Assembly (NCBI GenBank): GCA_004963905.1
Contig: SUGL01000015.1
Location: 1-64,000 of the forward strand
Direction of reading: 5' to 3'
DNA: 64,000 nt
Source of the DNA: Mesorhizobium sp.
GTDB lineage: Bacteria; Pseudomonadota; Alphaproteobacteria; Rhizobiales; Rhizobiaceae
In this document: positions 8,290 to 17,273 of the stretch, piece after piece
Position numbering within the stretch: position 1 is the stretch's first letter
Layout of the letters: every line of letters begins with the position of its first letter
The notes under the pieces: generated by a model
What the model was told of the DNA's origin: nothing
Databases searched by the model: none
What the model saw: only the letters and a program-made list of their open reading frames with translations
Position numbers and translations under genes: made by a program

Positions 8290-9287
8290 CCGACGCCCCT
8301 CACCCGCGCCATATTCCCGACCGGCTCGACAAGCCGCTCTCCTCGGCGATCTTTTCCTGGGAGGCGCTGCTCGTCGTCATCGCGGTTCTCATTTTTGCAA
8401 TCAACAGCTTCGCTTCGCCCTATTTCCTCGACCCGTGGTCGCTGTCGGACCTGACCTTCAACTTCACCGAAAAGGGCCTGATCGCTTTAGCCATGGCGCT
8501 GCTGATCATCTCGGGCGAGATCGATCTGTCGGTCGCGGCGATCGTGGCGCTCGCCTCGACGATGATGGGCATGGCCGTGCAGGCCGGCGCCGGCACGCCG
8601 GTGCTGGTCGTGATCGGCGTCGTGGTCGGGCTCGGCTGTGGCTCCTTCAACGGGCTGCTCGTCACCCGGCTCGGCCTGCCCTCGATCGTCGTCACCATCG
8701 GCACGATGAGCCTGTTTCGCGGCATCGCCTTCATCATCCTCGGCGACCAGGCCTACAAAGGCTATCCTGCAAGCTTCGCCTTCTTCGGCCAGGGCTATGT
8801 CTGGTGGGTCTTCTCGTTCGAGCTGGTGCTGTTCCTCGTCGCGGCGCTGATCTACTGGTTCGTGCTGCATCGCACGAGTTTTGGGCGAAAGGTTTTCGCC
8901 ATCGGCAACAATCCGGTCGCCTGCCAGTTCTCAGGCGTGCGCGTCGGCCGCATAAAATTCATCCTGTTCTGCCTGACCGGGCTGATGTCGGGCATCGCCG
9001 CGGTGCTGATCACCTCGCGGCTCGGCTCGACGCGGCCGTCGATCGCGCAGGGCTATGAGCTGGAAGCGATCACCATGGTGGTGCTGGGCGGAGTGTCGAT
9101 CCTCGGCGGCGCCGGCAGCATTCTCGGCGTCGTGCTTGCCGCCTTCATCATGGGACTGGTGACGTTCGGACTCGGCCTGCTCAACGTTCCCGGCATCGTC
9201 ATGTCGATCTTCATCGGCCTGCTGCTGATCATCGTCATTGCGCTGCCGATCGTCTGGCGGCGGCTGCGCGAAGGACGCTTCGCCTGA
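8286..9287 (+). CDS. rhaQ: Rhamnose ABC transporter, second permease
   Basis: A 333-residue RbsC-type permease and paralogue of RhaP. It shares [20 protein letters not shown] and the [20 protein letters not shown] block before the last membrane segments. The [13 protein letters not shown] segment near residue 75 is the usual family motif. The ATG overlaps the rhaP stop by four bases and the stop overlaps rhaU by one base, so the middle of the operon is tightly coupled. Confidence 0.93.
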   Translation: MTDAPHPRHIPDRLDKPLSSAIFSWEALLVVIAVLIFAINSFASPYFLDPWSLSDLTFNFTEKGLIALAMALLIISGEIDLSVAAIVALASTMMGMAVQAGAGTPVLVVIGVVVGLGCGSFNGLLVTRLGLPSIVVTIGTMSLFRGIAFIILGDQAYKGYPASFAFFGQGYVWWVFSFELVLFLVAALIYWFVLHRTSFGRKVFAIGNNPVACQFSGVRVGRIKFILFCLTGLMSGIAAVLITSRLGSTRPSIAQGYELEAITMVVLGGVSILGGAGSILGVVLAAFIMGLVTFGLGLLNVPGIVMSIFIGLLLIIVIALPIVWRRLREGRFA

Positions 9288-9601
9288 TGGAGAAATATGC
9301 CTTCAAGATGAAGCTCAATCCCGGCATGAAGGCCGAGTACAAGCGCCACCACGACGAGATATGGCCGGAACTGGTGGCGCTGCTTAAGGACGCCGGCATT
9401 TCCGACTATTCGATCCATCTCGACGAGGAGACCAACATCCTGTTCGGGGTGCTGTGGCGCCGCGATGACCACGGCATGGCGGACTTGCCCAGGCATCCGG
9501 TGATGCAGCGCTGGTGGGCGCACATGGCCGACGTCATGGAGACCAAGGCCGACAACGAGCCGGTGGCGGTGCCGCTGGAAACGATGTTCCATATGGCATG
9601 A
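9287..9601 (+). CDS. rhaU: L-rhamnose mutarotase
   Basis: A 104-residue protein of the RhaM/RhaU family, which interconverts alpha and beta anomers of L-rhamnose. Visible family features are [11 protein letters not shown] at the start, [12 protein letters not shown], the [12 protein letters not shown] strand, LFGVLWRR and a WWAHMADVM segment near the end. The length is as expected. The start overlaps the rhaQ stop and the stop overlaps the rhaK start. Confidence 0.93.
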   Translation: MEKYAFKMKLNPGMKAEYKRHHDEIWPELVALLKDAGISDYSIHLDEETNILFGVLWRRDDHGMADLPRHPVMQRWWAHMADVMETKADNEPVAVPLETMFHMA

Positions 9602-10962
9602 TCCGCCACGTCGCCGTCATCGATATCGGCAAGACCAACGCCAAGGTGGCGCTGGTCGACCTCGAGCGCACGGCCGAGACGGCGCTGCGCCGCACGGCCA
9701 ATGCCGTCATCGCGGACGGCCCCTACCCGCATCACGACGTCGAGCGGCTGTGGACCTTCATCCTGGACAGCCTGGCGGACATCAACCACGAGCAGCGCGT
9801 CGACGCCATCTCGATCACCACGCACGGCGCCACCGCGGCGCTGGTCGATGCCCAAGGCGGGCTTGCGCTGCCGGTGATCGACTATGAATTTGCCGGCATC
9901 GACGAACTGACGCAGGACTATGAGACGATCCGCCCGCTCTTCGCCGAGACGGGTACGCCGCGCCTGCCGGCCGGACTGAACATCGGCGCCCAGCTCTTCT
10001 TTCAGCAGAAGCGCTTTCCGGCCGAATTCGCCAAGGTGACCGCGATCCAGATGTATCCGCAATATTGGGCGCTGCGACTGACCGGCGTCGCGGCCAATGA
10101 AGTGACATCGCTCGGCTGCCATACCGACCTGTGGAATCCCTGGCGGGCCGACTACTCGTCGATGGTCGACAGAATGGACTGGCGCCGGCTGATGGCGCCG
10201 GTGCGGCCGGCGAAGGACCGGCTTGGGCCGATCCTGCCGCTGATCGCGCAACGGACCGGGCTCGACCCGCAAACGCCGGTGTTCTGCGGCCTGCACGATT
10301 CCAACGCCTCGCTATTGCCGCATCTATTGTCCGATCGGCCGCCCTTTTCCGTCGTCTCGACCGGCACCTGGGTGGTGTCGATGGCGGTCGCCGGCCGGAC
10401 GGTCGAGCTCGACCCGGCGCGCGACACCCTGGTCAATGTCAATGCGCTGGGTGATCCCGTGCCTTCGGCGCGCTTCATGGGCGGACGCGAATTCTCGATG
10501 CTCACCGATGGCCAGCCGCAGGAATGGCTCGATGACGATGTCGCAGCCGTGCTGGCCCGAAAAGCCTTGCTGTTGCCTTCCACCCAGCAGGGTTCCGGAC
10601 CGTTCCCGCATCGCGCCGCGCAATGGGTTAACGCCGAAGCTTTGCCTCCCGGCCAGCGCTTCGTCGCCATCTCGTTCTATCTGGCGCTGATGACCGCGAC
10701 CTGCCTCGAGCTGATCGGCGGCAACGGCCCGACGACGGTCGAGGGGCCTTTCGCGCAGAACCGGCTCTTCATCCGGATGCTGGCGGCGGCGACAGGCAGG
10801 CCGGTCACTGCGTCGGAAACATCGACCGGGACCAGCATCGGCGCGGCGCTGCTGGCGTCGGATGGCACTGTCGGCATGAGCAAGGAGGAGCGGACCGAAC
10901 CGCCGGCCGAGCGGGGTTGGGAGGGTTATGTGAGGGCTTGGCAGCAAGCCGTCAGGACGTGA
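9598..10962 (+). CDS. rhaK: Rhamnulokinase-type sugar kinase (FGGY family)
   Basis: A 454-residue cytoplasmic kinase of the FGGY/ASKHA fold. The N-terminal phosphate-1 motif is [17 protein letters not shown], the adenosine region includes [11 protein letters not shown], and [15 protein letters not shown] lies near the C-terminus. It phosphorylates the rhamnose-derived ketose. ATG 9598 overlaps the rhaU stop (ATGA) and starts the protein at [11 protein letters not shown]. An in-frame upstream ATG at 9514 lies inside rhaU and is rejected. In Rhizobium leguminosarum the kinase has been reported to be needed for rhamnose transport as well. It is the last gene of the operon. Confidence 0.93.
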   Translation: MIRHVAVIDIGKTNAKVALVDLERTAETALRRTANAVIADGPYPHHDVERLWTFILDSLADINHEQRVDAISITTHGATAALVDAQGGLALPVIDYEFAGIDELTQDYETIRPLFAETGTPRLPAGLNIGAQLFFQQKRFPAEFAKVTAIQMYPQYWALRLTGVAANEVTSLGCHTDLWNPWRADYSSMVDRMDWRRLMAPVRPAKDRLGPILPLIAQRTGLDPQTPVFCGLHDSNASLLPHLLSDRPPFSVVSTGTWVVSMAVAGRTVELDPARDTLVNVNALGDPVPSARFMGGREFSMLTDGQPQEWLDDDVAAVLARKALLLPSTQQGSGPFPHRAAQWVNAEALPPGQRFVAISFYLALMTATCLELIGGNGPTTVEGPFAQNRLFIRMLAAATGRPVTASETSTGTSIGAALLASDGTVGMSKEERTEPPAERGWEGYVRAWQQAVRT

Positions 10963-10995
10963 CGCGCCTTGATGCTCGCCGCTGCCTGAGAGGGC

Positions 10996-11175
10996 GGCGC
11001 TGCCCCTCACCTGCCTGCCGGCATCCTCTCCCCGTATAGTGACGGGGAGAGGGAAGCTGTTGCCGTCGATTTCGCCAATCGTCTACGTTGCAAATTGGGT
11101 GCCGGCATTGCGGCCAGCTCTCTTCTCCCCGTTCTACGGGGAGAAGGTGCCGGCAGGCGGATGAGGGGCAGCGCC
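10996..11175. repeat. Two family A palindromic repeats in inverted orientation
   Basis: Unit 1 (10996-11053) reads GGCGCTGCCCCTCACCTG onward and contains a CCCCGTATAGTGACGGGG hairpin. Unit 2 (11121-11175) has a CCCCGTTCTACGGGG hairpin, then AGAAGGTGCCGGCAGG and the GCAGCGCC end. They are divergent mirror copies around a 67-base spacer. They fill most of the gap between the converging rhaK and dadA and may act as a bidirectional transcription end. No gene is visible in 10963-11195. Confidence 0.85.
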
Positions 11176-11195
11176 GACCTCGGCAACTACTCGTT

Positions 11196-12452
11196 TCAGC
11201 CCGCTGTCTTGTAAAGCAACCCCTGCGGGTCGATCTCCGGCTTGCGACCGGCGACGAGGTCAGAGAGGAATTTTCCGGAGCCGCAGGCCATGGTCCAGCC
11301 GAGATGGCCGTGGCCGGTATCGAGATAGAGGTTGCGGTATTTCGCCTGGCCGAAGATAGGAACCGAATTCGGCATCATCGGCCTCAAGCCGGCCCACAAC
11401 AAAGCCTTCTTCTCATCGAAGGCGCCCGGGAACAGGTCCTTGCCGGTGTCCAGGATGGTTCTGAAATCTCGCGGCTTGAACGAACGGTCGAAGCCGGTGA
11501 ATTCCGCCGTCGAGGACATCCGCAAGCGATTGCCCAGCCTCGAATAGCCGATCAGCCGGTCCTCGTCCGCGCCGCCCATGGTCGGCCCTTTGCTCTCATC
11601 GTCCAACGGAATGGTCGCGGTATAGCCTTTCACCGGATAGACCGGCAGGTCGATACCGTAGCGGCGGCCCATGAGGCCGCTTTCCGGCCCCATGGAGATG
11701 ACGACGGCGTCACCGGTGACCGGGCCGGCCGAGGTCATCACCGCCCGCACCCGGTCGCCCTCTATGTCGAGGCCTTCAATCGTCGTGCCGAACAGAAATT
11801 TAACGCCGAGCGCTTCGGCCGCATAGGCGGCGAGCTTGTCGACGAACTGCTTGGAATCGCCGGTCTGGTCGATCGGCGAATAGATACCGCCGGCGATCTT
11901 GTCCTTCACGCCGGCGAGACCAGGCTCCAGCTCGACCAGCCGGTCGCGGCCGACAATCTCGATTGGCAGGCCGTGCTCGCCGAGGTATCGGTAGTTGTCG
12001 GTGCCGGTGTCCAGGCTTTTCTGCGAACGAAAGAAGTAGAGGATGCCTTTCTTGCGCTCGTCGTAACGGATGCCGGTCGCGTCCGAGAGGGCATTGATGC
12101 ACTGGCGCGAATAGAGCGCGAGCCGGAGCTTGACGTTGGTATTGGCGCGCAGCCGCGCAACCGTGCATTCGCGCAGGAAGCGCAGGCTCCAGGCATAGAA
12201 ATAAGGATCGAGGCGCAGCCTGACCTTGATGCCGAGATCATGGTTCCAGAGTCCGCGCAGGAAGGTCTTCAGCGCCGCCGGCGAGGCCCAGGCGGTGGCG
12301 TCGCCAGGCGAGACCAGGCCGGCATTGGACTGGCTGGTGCCGCGCGCCGCCGCCTCATGGCGCTCGATCACCGTCACCTCATGACCGTCTTTAGCCAGAT
12401 AGTAGGCAGCCGCCGTGCCCACGACGCCTGCTCCGAGCACCAGGACCTTCAT
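11196..12452 (-). CDS. dadA: D-amino acid dehydrogenase, small-subunit type FAD protein
   Basis: A 418-residue FAD-dependent oxidoreductase that deaminates D-amino acids such as D-alanine to 2-oxo acids and passes electrons to the respiratory chain at the inner membrane. The dinucleotide-binding motif VLGAGVVGTAAAYYLA is at residues 4-20. TSQSNAGLVSPGDATAWASP near residue 40 and YLDTGHGHLGWTMACGSG near the C-terminus are DadA signatures. Length matches the family. It is transcribed alone and convergent with rhaK. Related DAO-fold oxidases are possible, but DadA is the best fit. Confidence 0.88.
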   Translation of the reverse strand: MKVLVLGAGVVGTAAAYYLAKDGHEVTVIERHEAAARGTSQSNAGLVSPGDATAWASPAALKTFLRGLWNHDLGIKVRLRLDPYFYAWSLRFLRECTVARLRANTNVKLRLALYSRQCINALSDATGIRYDERKKGILYFFRSQKSLDTGTDNYRYLGEHGLPIEIVGRDRLVELEPGLAGVKDKIAGGIYSPIDQTGDSKQFVDKLAAYAAEALGVKFLFGTTIEGLDIEGDRVRAVMTSAGPVTGDAVVISMGPESGLMGRRYGIDLPVYPVKGYTATIPLDDESKGPTMGGADEDRLIGYSRLGNRLRMSSTAEFTGFDRSFKPRDFRTILDTGKDLFPGAFDEKKALLWAGLRPMMPNSVPIFGQAKYRNLYLDTGHGHLGWTMACGSGKFLSDLVAGRKPEIDPQGLLYKTAG

Positions 12453-12566
12453 ACCGCCCCTCGATGATCATGCCAGCGGTGCATATCGGCGCACCGCCCT
12501 GAACGAGCCTCAATACCGCGTATGAACGCGCTATGCGAGCCGTTGGCCCAACAGCTTGCCGTGGCT

Positions 12567-12668
12567 AGAGCATTTCACCGTTTCGCGGAAGCGGCGAACC
12601 GCTCTATCTCTTTGTTTTGACGCAATTCCGGACGGAAAACTGCCACGCACTTTTCCTGGAATTGCTCT
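12567..12668. repeat. Intergenic repeat, family C
   Basis: The unit begins AGAGCATTTCACCGTTTCGC, contains CAATTCCGGACGGAAAAC and CACTTTTCC, and ends GGAATTGCTCT. Its ends are inverted (AGAGCA/TGCTCT-like). A very similar unit is at 52229-52330 and a shorter one at 40019-40110. The last bases supply part of the galE stop codon, so the element sits flush against galE. Confidence 0.85.
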
Positions 12669-13662
12669 AGCTCCGCGCCGAGTTCTTGCCGGTCAAGATA
12701 CGTTCCCAGGCCAGCGCATCCTTGACGATCTGGTCGAGATCGTCGCGCTGCGGCGTCCAGCCGAATTCCTTGCGGGCAAGGTCGGAATTGGCGACCACCG
12801 CGGCGGCGTCACCCGGGCGTCGATCACCCATGCGCACGTCGAAATCATGGCCGAAGGCGCGGCGCACGCTTTCGATCACTTCGAGAACCGAATAGCCGTG
12901 GCTGTAACCGCAATTGGCGACGAGACTCTCTCCGCCCTCGCGCAGCCGCTGCAACGCCAGCCGGTGCGCCGCCGCCAGATCGCTGACATGGATATAGTCG
13001 CGGATGCAGGTGCCGTCCGGCGTCGGGTAGTCCTTGCCGAAGACCTGCATGAAGGGCCGCTTGCCTAGCGCGGTTTCGCAGGCCACCTTGATCAGATGCG
13101 TGGCGCCGGGCGTCGACTGTCCGGTGCGGCCCTTGGGATCGGCGCCGGCGACGTTGAAATAGCGCAGCGCCGTGTAGCGGATGTCATGCGCGATCGCCGC
13201 ATCGCGCAGCATCCATTCGCTCATCAGCTTGGAAAGGCCGTAGGGCGATTCCGGCGCCAGACGCGCATCCTCGCGCACTGGCTCCAGCCCGGCGCCGCCA
13301 TAGACGGCGGCGGTGGAGGAAAAGATGAAGTGCGGCACGCCCTCACGCACTGCGGTTTCGATCAGCGTGCGGGTCTTGCAGGTGTTGTTCTCGTAATAGC
13401 CGAGCGGATCGGCGACCGATTCCGGCACCACGATCGAGCCGGCGAAGTGGATGATGGCGTCGACCATGTTCTCGCGGATGATCTGGCCGACCAGTTCGCG
13501 GTCGGCAACGTCGCCGACAACCAGCTTCGCCTCGGGCGCCACCGCCCATTCGAAGCCGGTGGAAAGCCGGTCGAGCACGACGACGCTTTCGCCGGCGTCG
13601 AGAAGCTCCCAGACCATGTGGCTGCCGATGTAGCCGGCACCGCCCGTCACCAAAACCGTCAT
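12667..13662 (-). CDS. galE: UDP-glucose 4-epimerase
   Basis: A 331-residue extended short-chain dehydrogenase that interconverts UDP-glucose and UDP-galactose for polysaccharide synthesis. The NAD motif is VTGGAGYIGSHM at residues 4-15. SSTAAVYGG followed by PYGLSKLMSE supplies the catalytic Ser, Tyr and Lys (YxxxK). RYFNVAGADP is the usual GalE block. Rhizobial copies are often called exoB when they sit in exopolysaccharide clusters, but no such cluster is here. A chromosomal housekeeping role is likely. Confidence 0.9.
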   Translation of the reverse strand: MTVLVTGGAGYIGSHMVWELLDAGESVVVLDRLSTGFEWAVAPEAKLVVGDVADRELVGQIIRENMVDAIIHFAGSIVVPESVADPLGYYENNTCKTRTLIETAVREGVPHFIFSSTAAVYGGAGLEPVREDARLAPESPYGLSKLMSEWMLRDAAIAHDIRYTALRYFNVAGADPKGRTGQSTPGATHLIKVACETALGKRPFMQVFGKDYPTPDGTCIRDYIHVSDLAAAHRLALQRLREGGESLVANCGYSHGYSVLEVIESVRRAFGHDFDVRMGDRRPGDAAAVVANSDLARKEFGWTPQRDDLDQIVKDALAWERILTGKNSARS

Positions 13663-13737
13663 CTGATACCTCGCTGATCAAGATTTATCGGAAACTGTCT
13701 CAACAGCCGCCGTGCTGGAAACCCCGCCGCAAGCCCA

Positions 13738-13842
13738 TTAAAGCGCGTCGAAATGGATACAGTCGACGCGCTTTACGTTTTGTTTCGATGCATGTCGTTC
13801 CCCAAAGCCGCTGTGCACTTTTGGGCGATATGCATTAGCCTC
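13738..13842. repeat. Intergenic repeat, family C2
   Basis: It starts TTAAAGCGCGTCGAAATGG and has an internal inverted partner GTCGACGCGCTTTA. It continues TTTTGTTTCGATGCATGTCG and ends AAAGCCGCTGTGCAC, TTTTGGGCGATATGCATT. The second half of 52331-52437 is the same unit. It lies between galE and hemA, and the rest of this 375-base gap (13663-14037) is presumably the divergent galE and hemA promoter region. Confidence 0.8.
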
Positions 13843-14037
13843 CCTGAATGTTAAGTCCGTAACAGTTCCTCCCGTCCGAGGCATCGTACTGAAACAAAAC
13901 CGCATCAAACAGTCGGGAATAGGCCACGATCCGACATCGTTAGGAACAGGCCCGGGGCGTGGCATTTTGACCGGTTGGGTCCGGTGGACGTGACATGGGG
14001 CAGTGACTATGATCCGCCGCAAAATTGGGAAGCCGAC

Positions 14038-15315
14038 ATGAATTACCAGCGGTTCTTCGAAGATGCGATCGAGCAGCTCCATGCGGAGCGGCGCTACCGC
14101 GTCTTCGCCGACCTCGAGCGCATGGTGGGCAAGTTTCCGCGCGCCATCTGGCGTTCAGGCGGCCGCGCCCAGGAAATCACCGTCTGGTGTTCCAACGACT
14201 ATCTCGGCATGGGCCAGAACCCGGATGTGATCGCCGCCTTCCAGACCGCGGCGGGCAAGATGGGCTCGGGCGCCGGCGGCACCCGCAACATCTCCGGCAC
14301 CTCCAACCCGCTGGTCGAGCTCGAGCATGAGCTGGCCGACCTGCACGACAAGGAGGCGGCGCTGGTCTTCACCTCCGGCTTCGTCTCCAACGAGGCCTCG
14401 ATCTCGACCATCGCCAGGCTTTTGCCCAACTGCCTGATCATCTCCGACGAGTTGAACCACGCCTCTATGATCGAGGGCGTGCGGCGCTCCGGCGCAGAGA
14501 AGAAGATCTTTCGCCACAACGACGTGGCGCATCTGGAGAGCCTCTTGCAGGCGGCGGGCCGCGAGCGCGCCAAGCTGATCGTGTTCGAAAGCGTCTATTC
14601 GATGGACGGCGACATCGCTCCGATCCGGCAGATCGTCGAGCTCGCCGAGCGCTACAACGCCATGACCTATATCGACGAGGTGCATGCGGTGGGCATGTAC
14701 GGGCCGCGCGGCGGCGGCATCACCGAGCGCGAGGGGCTTGCCGACCGCATCGACATCATCGAGGGCACCTTGGCCAAGGCCTTCGGCACGCTCGGCGGCT
14801 ACATCACCGGCACGAGCGCGGTGATCGACGCGGTGCGCTCCTATGCGCCGGGCTTCATCTTCACTACCGCGCTGCCGCCGGCGATCGCGGCGGCGGCCAC
14901 CACTTCGATCCGGCATCTGAAGCGCTCGCAGGCCGAGCGCGACGCGCAGCAGCGCCAGGCGGCCAGAACCAAGCAGGTGCTTGCGGCCGCGGGCCTGCCG
15001 GTGATGGAATCGGCCACCCACATCGTGCCGGTGCTGGTCGGCGACCCCGAGCTCTGCAAGATGGCGAGCGACCGGCTGCTCGGCGTGCACGGCATCTACA
15101 TCCAGCCGATCAACTATCCGACGGTGCCGCGCGGCACCGAGCGGCTGCGCATCACGCCCACACCCTACCATTCGGACGCGCTGATCGCCGAATTGCAGGA
15201 CGCCCTGGTCGAGACCTGGGACGCGCTCGGCATCCCCTATGCCGCCGCCGGCCGCCCTGCCGTCGCCGAGAGCGATCGGATCGTTCCCCTGCTGGTGCCG
15301 AAGTCAGGCGGCTGA
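14038..15315 (+). CDS. hemA: 5-aminolevulinate synthase (C4 pathway)
   Basis: A 425-residue PLP enzyme that condenses glycine with succinyl-CoA to 5-aminolevulinate, the first haem step in alphaproteobacteria. It begins [20 protein letters not shown]. Family blocks are [31 protein letters not shown] and the PLP-lysine segment [13 protein letters not shown] (Lys near residue 247). ATG 14038 is preferred over the in-frame ATG at 13975 because it matches the known ALAS N-terminus and has GGGAAG upstream. It is about 20 residues longer at the C-terminus than many homologues. Confidence 0.95.
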   Translation: MNYQRFFEDAIEQLHAERRYRVFADLERMVGKFPRAIWRSGGRAQEITVWCSNDYLGMGQNPDVIAAFQTAAGKMGSGAGGTRNISGTSNPLVELEHELADLHDKEAALVFTSGFVSNEASISTIARLLPNCLIISDELNHASMIEGVRRSGAEKKIFRHNDVAHLESLLQAAGRERAKLIVFESVYSMDGDIAPIRQIVELAERYNAMTYIDEVHAVGMYGPRGGGITEREGLADRIDIIEGTLAKAFGTLGGYITGTSAVIDAVRSYAPGFIFTTALPPAIAAAATTSIRHLKRSQAERDAQQRQAARTKQVLAAAGLPVMESATHIVPVLVGDPELCKMASDRLLGVHGIYIQPINYPTVPRGTERLRITPTPYHSDALIAELQDALVETWDALGIPYAAAGRPAVAESDRIVPLLVPKSGG

Positions 15316-15326
15316 AGCCGCCTGTC

Positions 15327-16493
15327 TCACACCGTCTTCATCCATTTCGCCAGGCGATGCGCCGCTTCCTCGAGCTGATCGAGGCGGCGGTGGAAGCATA
15401 GCCTGAGGAAGGCCTCGCCGCCCGGGCCGAAGGCGGTTCCGGGCGCCAGGCCGACATTGGCGTTGTCGACGATGTCGAAGGCGGCGGCGCGGGAATCGGT
15501 GATGCCGTCGACGGTAAAGAACAGGTAGAACGCGCCTTGCGGCACGGTGAAGCGCGCCTTGCCGGTGGCGCCCAATATATCGCAGACGAGGTCGCGCGCG
15601 GCGCGTGCACGCTCGACCTGCTCGACGATAAATGCGTCGCCCTCGTCGAGGGCCGCCACCGCGCCGCGTTGCATGAACTGCGCGACCCCCGAGGTCGAAT
15701 ACTGGATCAGGTTCTCAAACACCTGTTGCAGCGCCGGATGGGTCTTGATCCAGCCGACGCGCCAGCCGGTCATCGCCCAGTTCTTGGAGAAGCTGTTGAC
15801 GAACAGGATACGGTCTTCGCTCGTGGCGACGTCGAGGAAGGACGGCGCGCGGCCGTGGCCATAGTGGAACAGCGAATAGATCTCATCGGCGATGATCCAC
15901 AAACCCTTTTGGCGGGCGAGATCGAGGATCGCTTGCAGCGTCTCCTTGTCGGCGGTCCAGCCGGTCGGGTTGGACGGCGTGTTGATGAACAGAGCCTTCG
16001 TCCGCGGCGTGATCGCCGACGCTATTCTGTCGACGTCGCAGGACCAGCCATTGCCGGACTGGTCGAGCGTGACCGCAACCGGGACGGCGCCGGCAACGCC
16101 GGCGGCGGCGGCGAAATTCGGCCAGGCCGGCGACAGGTAGACGACTTCGTCGCCGCTGCCGGCAATCGCGTCGATGGCGAGTTGGATGGCATGCATGCCG
16201 GAAGCGGTGACAATGAACTCTTCCTCGGCGAAGCGCTTGCCGAAATGCCTGGCGTAATAGCGGGCGAGCGCCTGCCTGAGCTCGGGAATGCCCTTCTGCC
16301 AGGTGTAGAAGGTCTCGCCATTGGCCAGCCCGCGGGCGGCGGCATCGCTGATGAAGGAAGGCGTCGGCAGGTCGCCCTCGCCGGCCCACAGCGGGATCAG
16401 GCCTTCGCGCAAGCGGCCGTGGTTGACGACGGCGACAATGCCGCTTTCGGGCGCGGCGCGGGCTTCGGCGCGCAAGGTCGGGATCAGGGTCAT
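15327..16493 (-). CDS. Pyridoxal-phosphate aminotransferase, class I/II
   Basis: A 388-residue fold-type I aminotransferase with YLSPAWPNF, NTPSNPTGW, IADEIYSLF and the PLP-lysine block SFSKNWAMTGWRVGW. The substrate cannot be read from sequence. Aspartate/aromatic or branched-chain substrates are typical of this group. ATG 16493 is preferred because GGACGG lies eight bases upstream. A GTG at 16517 in the same frame would add eight residues but lacks a ribosome site. It is convergent with hemA with an 11-base gap. Confidence 0.82.
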   Translation of the reverse strand: MTLIPTLRAEARAAPESGIVAVVNHGRLREGLIPLWAGEGDLPTPSFISDAAARGLANGETFYTWQKGIPELRQALARYYARHFGKRFAEEEFIVTASGMHAIQLAIDAIAGSGDEVVYLSPAWPNFAAAAGVAGAVPVAVTLDQSGNGWSCDVDRIASAITPRTKALFINTPSNPTGWTADKETLQAILDLARQKGLWIIADEIYSLFHYGHGRAPSFLDVATSEDRILFVNSFSKNWAMTGWRVGWIKTHPALQQVFENLIQYSTSGVAQFMQRGAVAALDEGDAFIVEQVERARAARDLVCDILGATGKARFTVPQGAFYLFFTVDGITDSRAAAFDIVDNANVGLAPGTAFGPGGEAFLRLCFHRRLDQLEEAAHRLAKWMKTV

Positions 16494-16551
16494 GCAAGAA
16501 TCCGTCCGATTTTCCACGACTGCTAACGCCTTTTACGACAGCCGCAAACAG

Positions 16552-16581
16552 AAAACCCCGGCCGCGAGCGGGCGGGGTTTT
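16552..16581 (-). terminator. Rho-independent terminator after mscL
   Basis: AAAACCCC (16552-16559) pairs with GGGGTTTT (16574-16581) around a GC-rich loop region. On the minus strand the stem ends in a T run, about 25 bases after the mscL stop. It could also act in the other direction because the stem is symmetric. Confidence 0.75.
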
Positions 16582-16605
16582 GGTCCAGAGTGTTCTGTCT
16601 TGGGA

Positions 16606-17025
16606 TTACTTCTTGGCGAGCAGGTCGCGGATTTCGGTCAGAAGCTGGACATCTGCCGGCGGGGCCGCGGCAGCCGCCGGTTTCTGGCCTTCAAGGCGCT
16701 TGCGCAGATTGTTCACCATCTTGACCATCAGGAAGATGATGAAGGCAAGGATCAGGAAGTTCAGCACCACGGTGATGAAGCTGCCATAGGCGAAAACGGC
16801 GCCCTCTTTCTTGGCATCGGCCAGCGTGGCCGAGTGGACGTTCGAGGACAGTCCAAAGAAATAGTTGTTGAAGTCCAGCCCGCCGAAGATCGCGCCGACG
16901 ATCGGCATGATGATGTCGTTGACCAGCGAATCGACGATCTTGGAGAAGGCCGCGCCGATGATGACGCCGACGGCCAGGTCCATCACATTTCCCCTGGAGA
17001 TGAATTCCTGGAATTCTTTCAGCAT
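16606..17025 (-). CDS. mscL: Large-conductance mechanosensitive channel
   Basis: A 139-residue inner-membrane channel that opens under high membrane tension and releases solutes on hypo-osmotic shock. It has the N-terminal amphipathic start [20 protein letters not shown], the first membrane helix with the conserved gate segment [19 protein letters not shown], and a second helix around [19 protein letters not shown]. The C-terminal helix includes [12 protein letters not shown]. Length and order match MscL. Monocistronic with its own terminator. Confidence 0.95.
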   Translation of the reverse strand: MLKEFQEFISRGNVMDLAVGVIIGAAFSKIVDSLVNDIIMPIVGAIFGGLDFNNYFFGLSSNVHSATLADAKKEGAVFAYGSFITVVLNFLILAFIIFLMVKMVNNLRKRLEGQKPAAAAAPPADVQLLTEIRDLLAKK

Positions 17026-17273
17026 TCGACCCTCCTTGCCATGACCGGCCGTGCTGCCGCCCCGGCTCTCCGGCGCCGACCCAAATCACAATAACAAAAA
17101 CTCCCAGTTGCAAAACCGGAAAAAGGGCGGAGCCACCGGTTTGTATTTATCCGGTTCGTGTTTCTGCGGGCGTCACCAACCACATATGCGTCGAAAGCCG
17201 CGATGGACTTGGGCTCCAAGCTGTGGTTGCGTCTAAAACGGGCGAGGAGCCCGTCAGGGAGGAAGTTCGAACC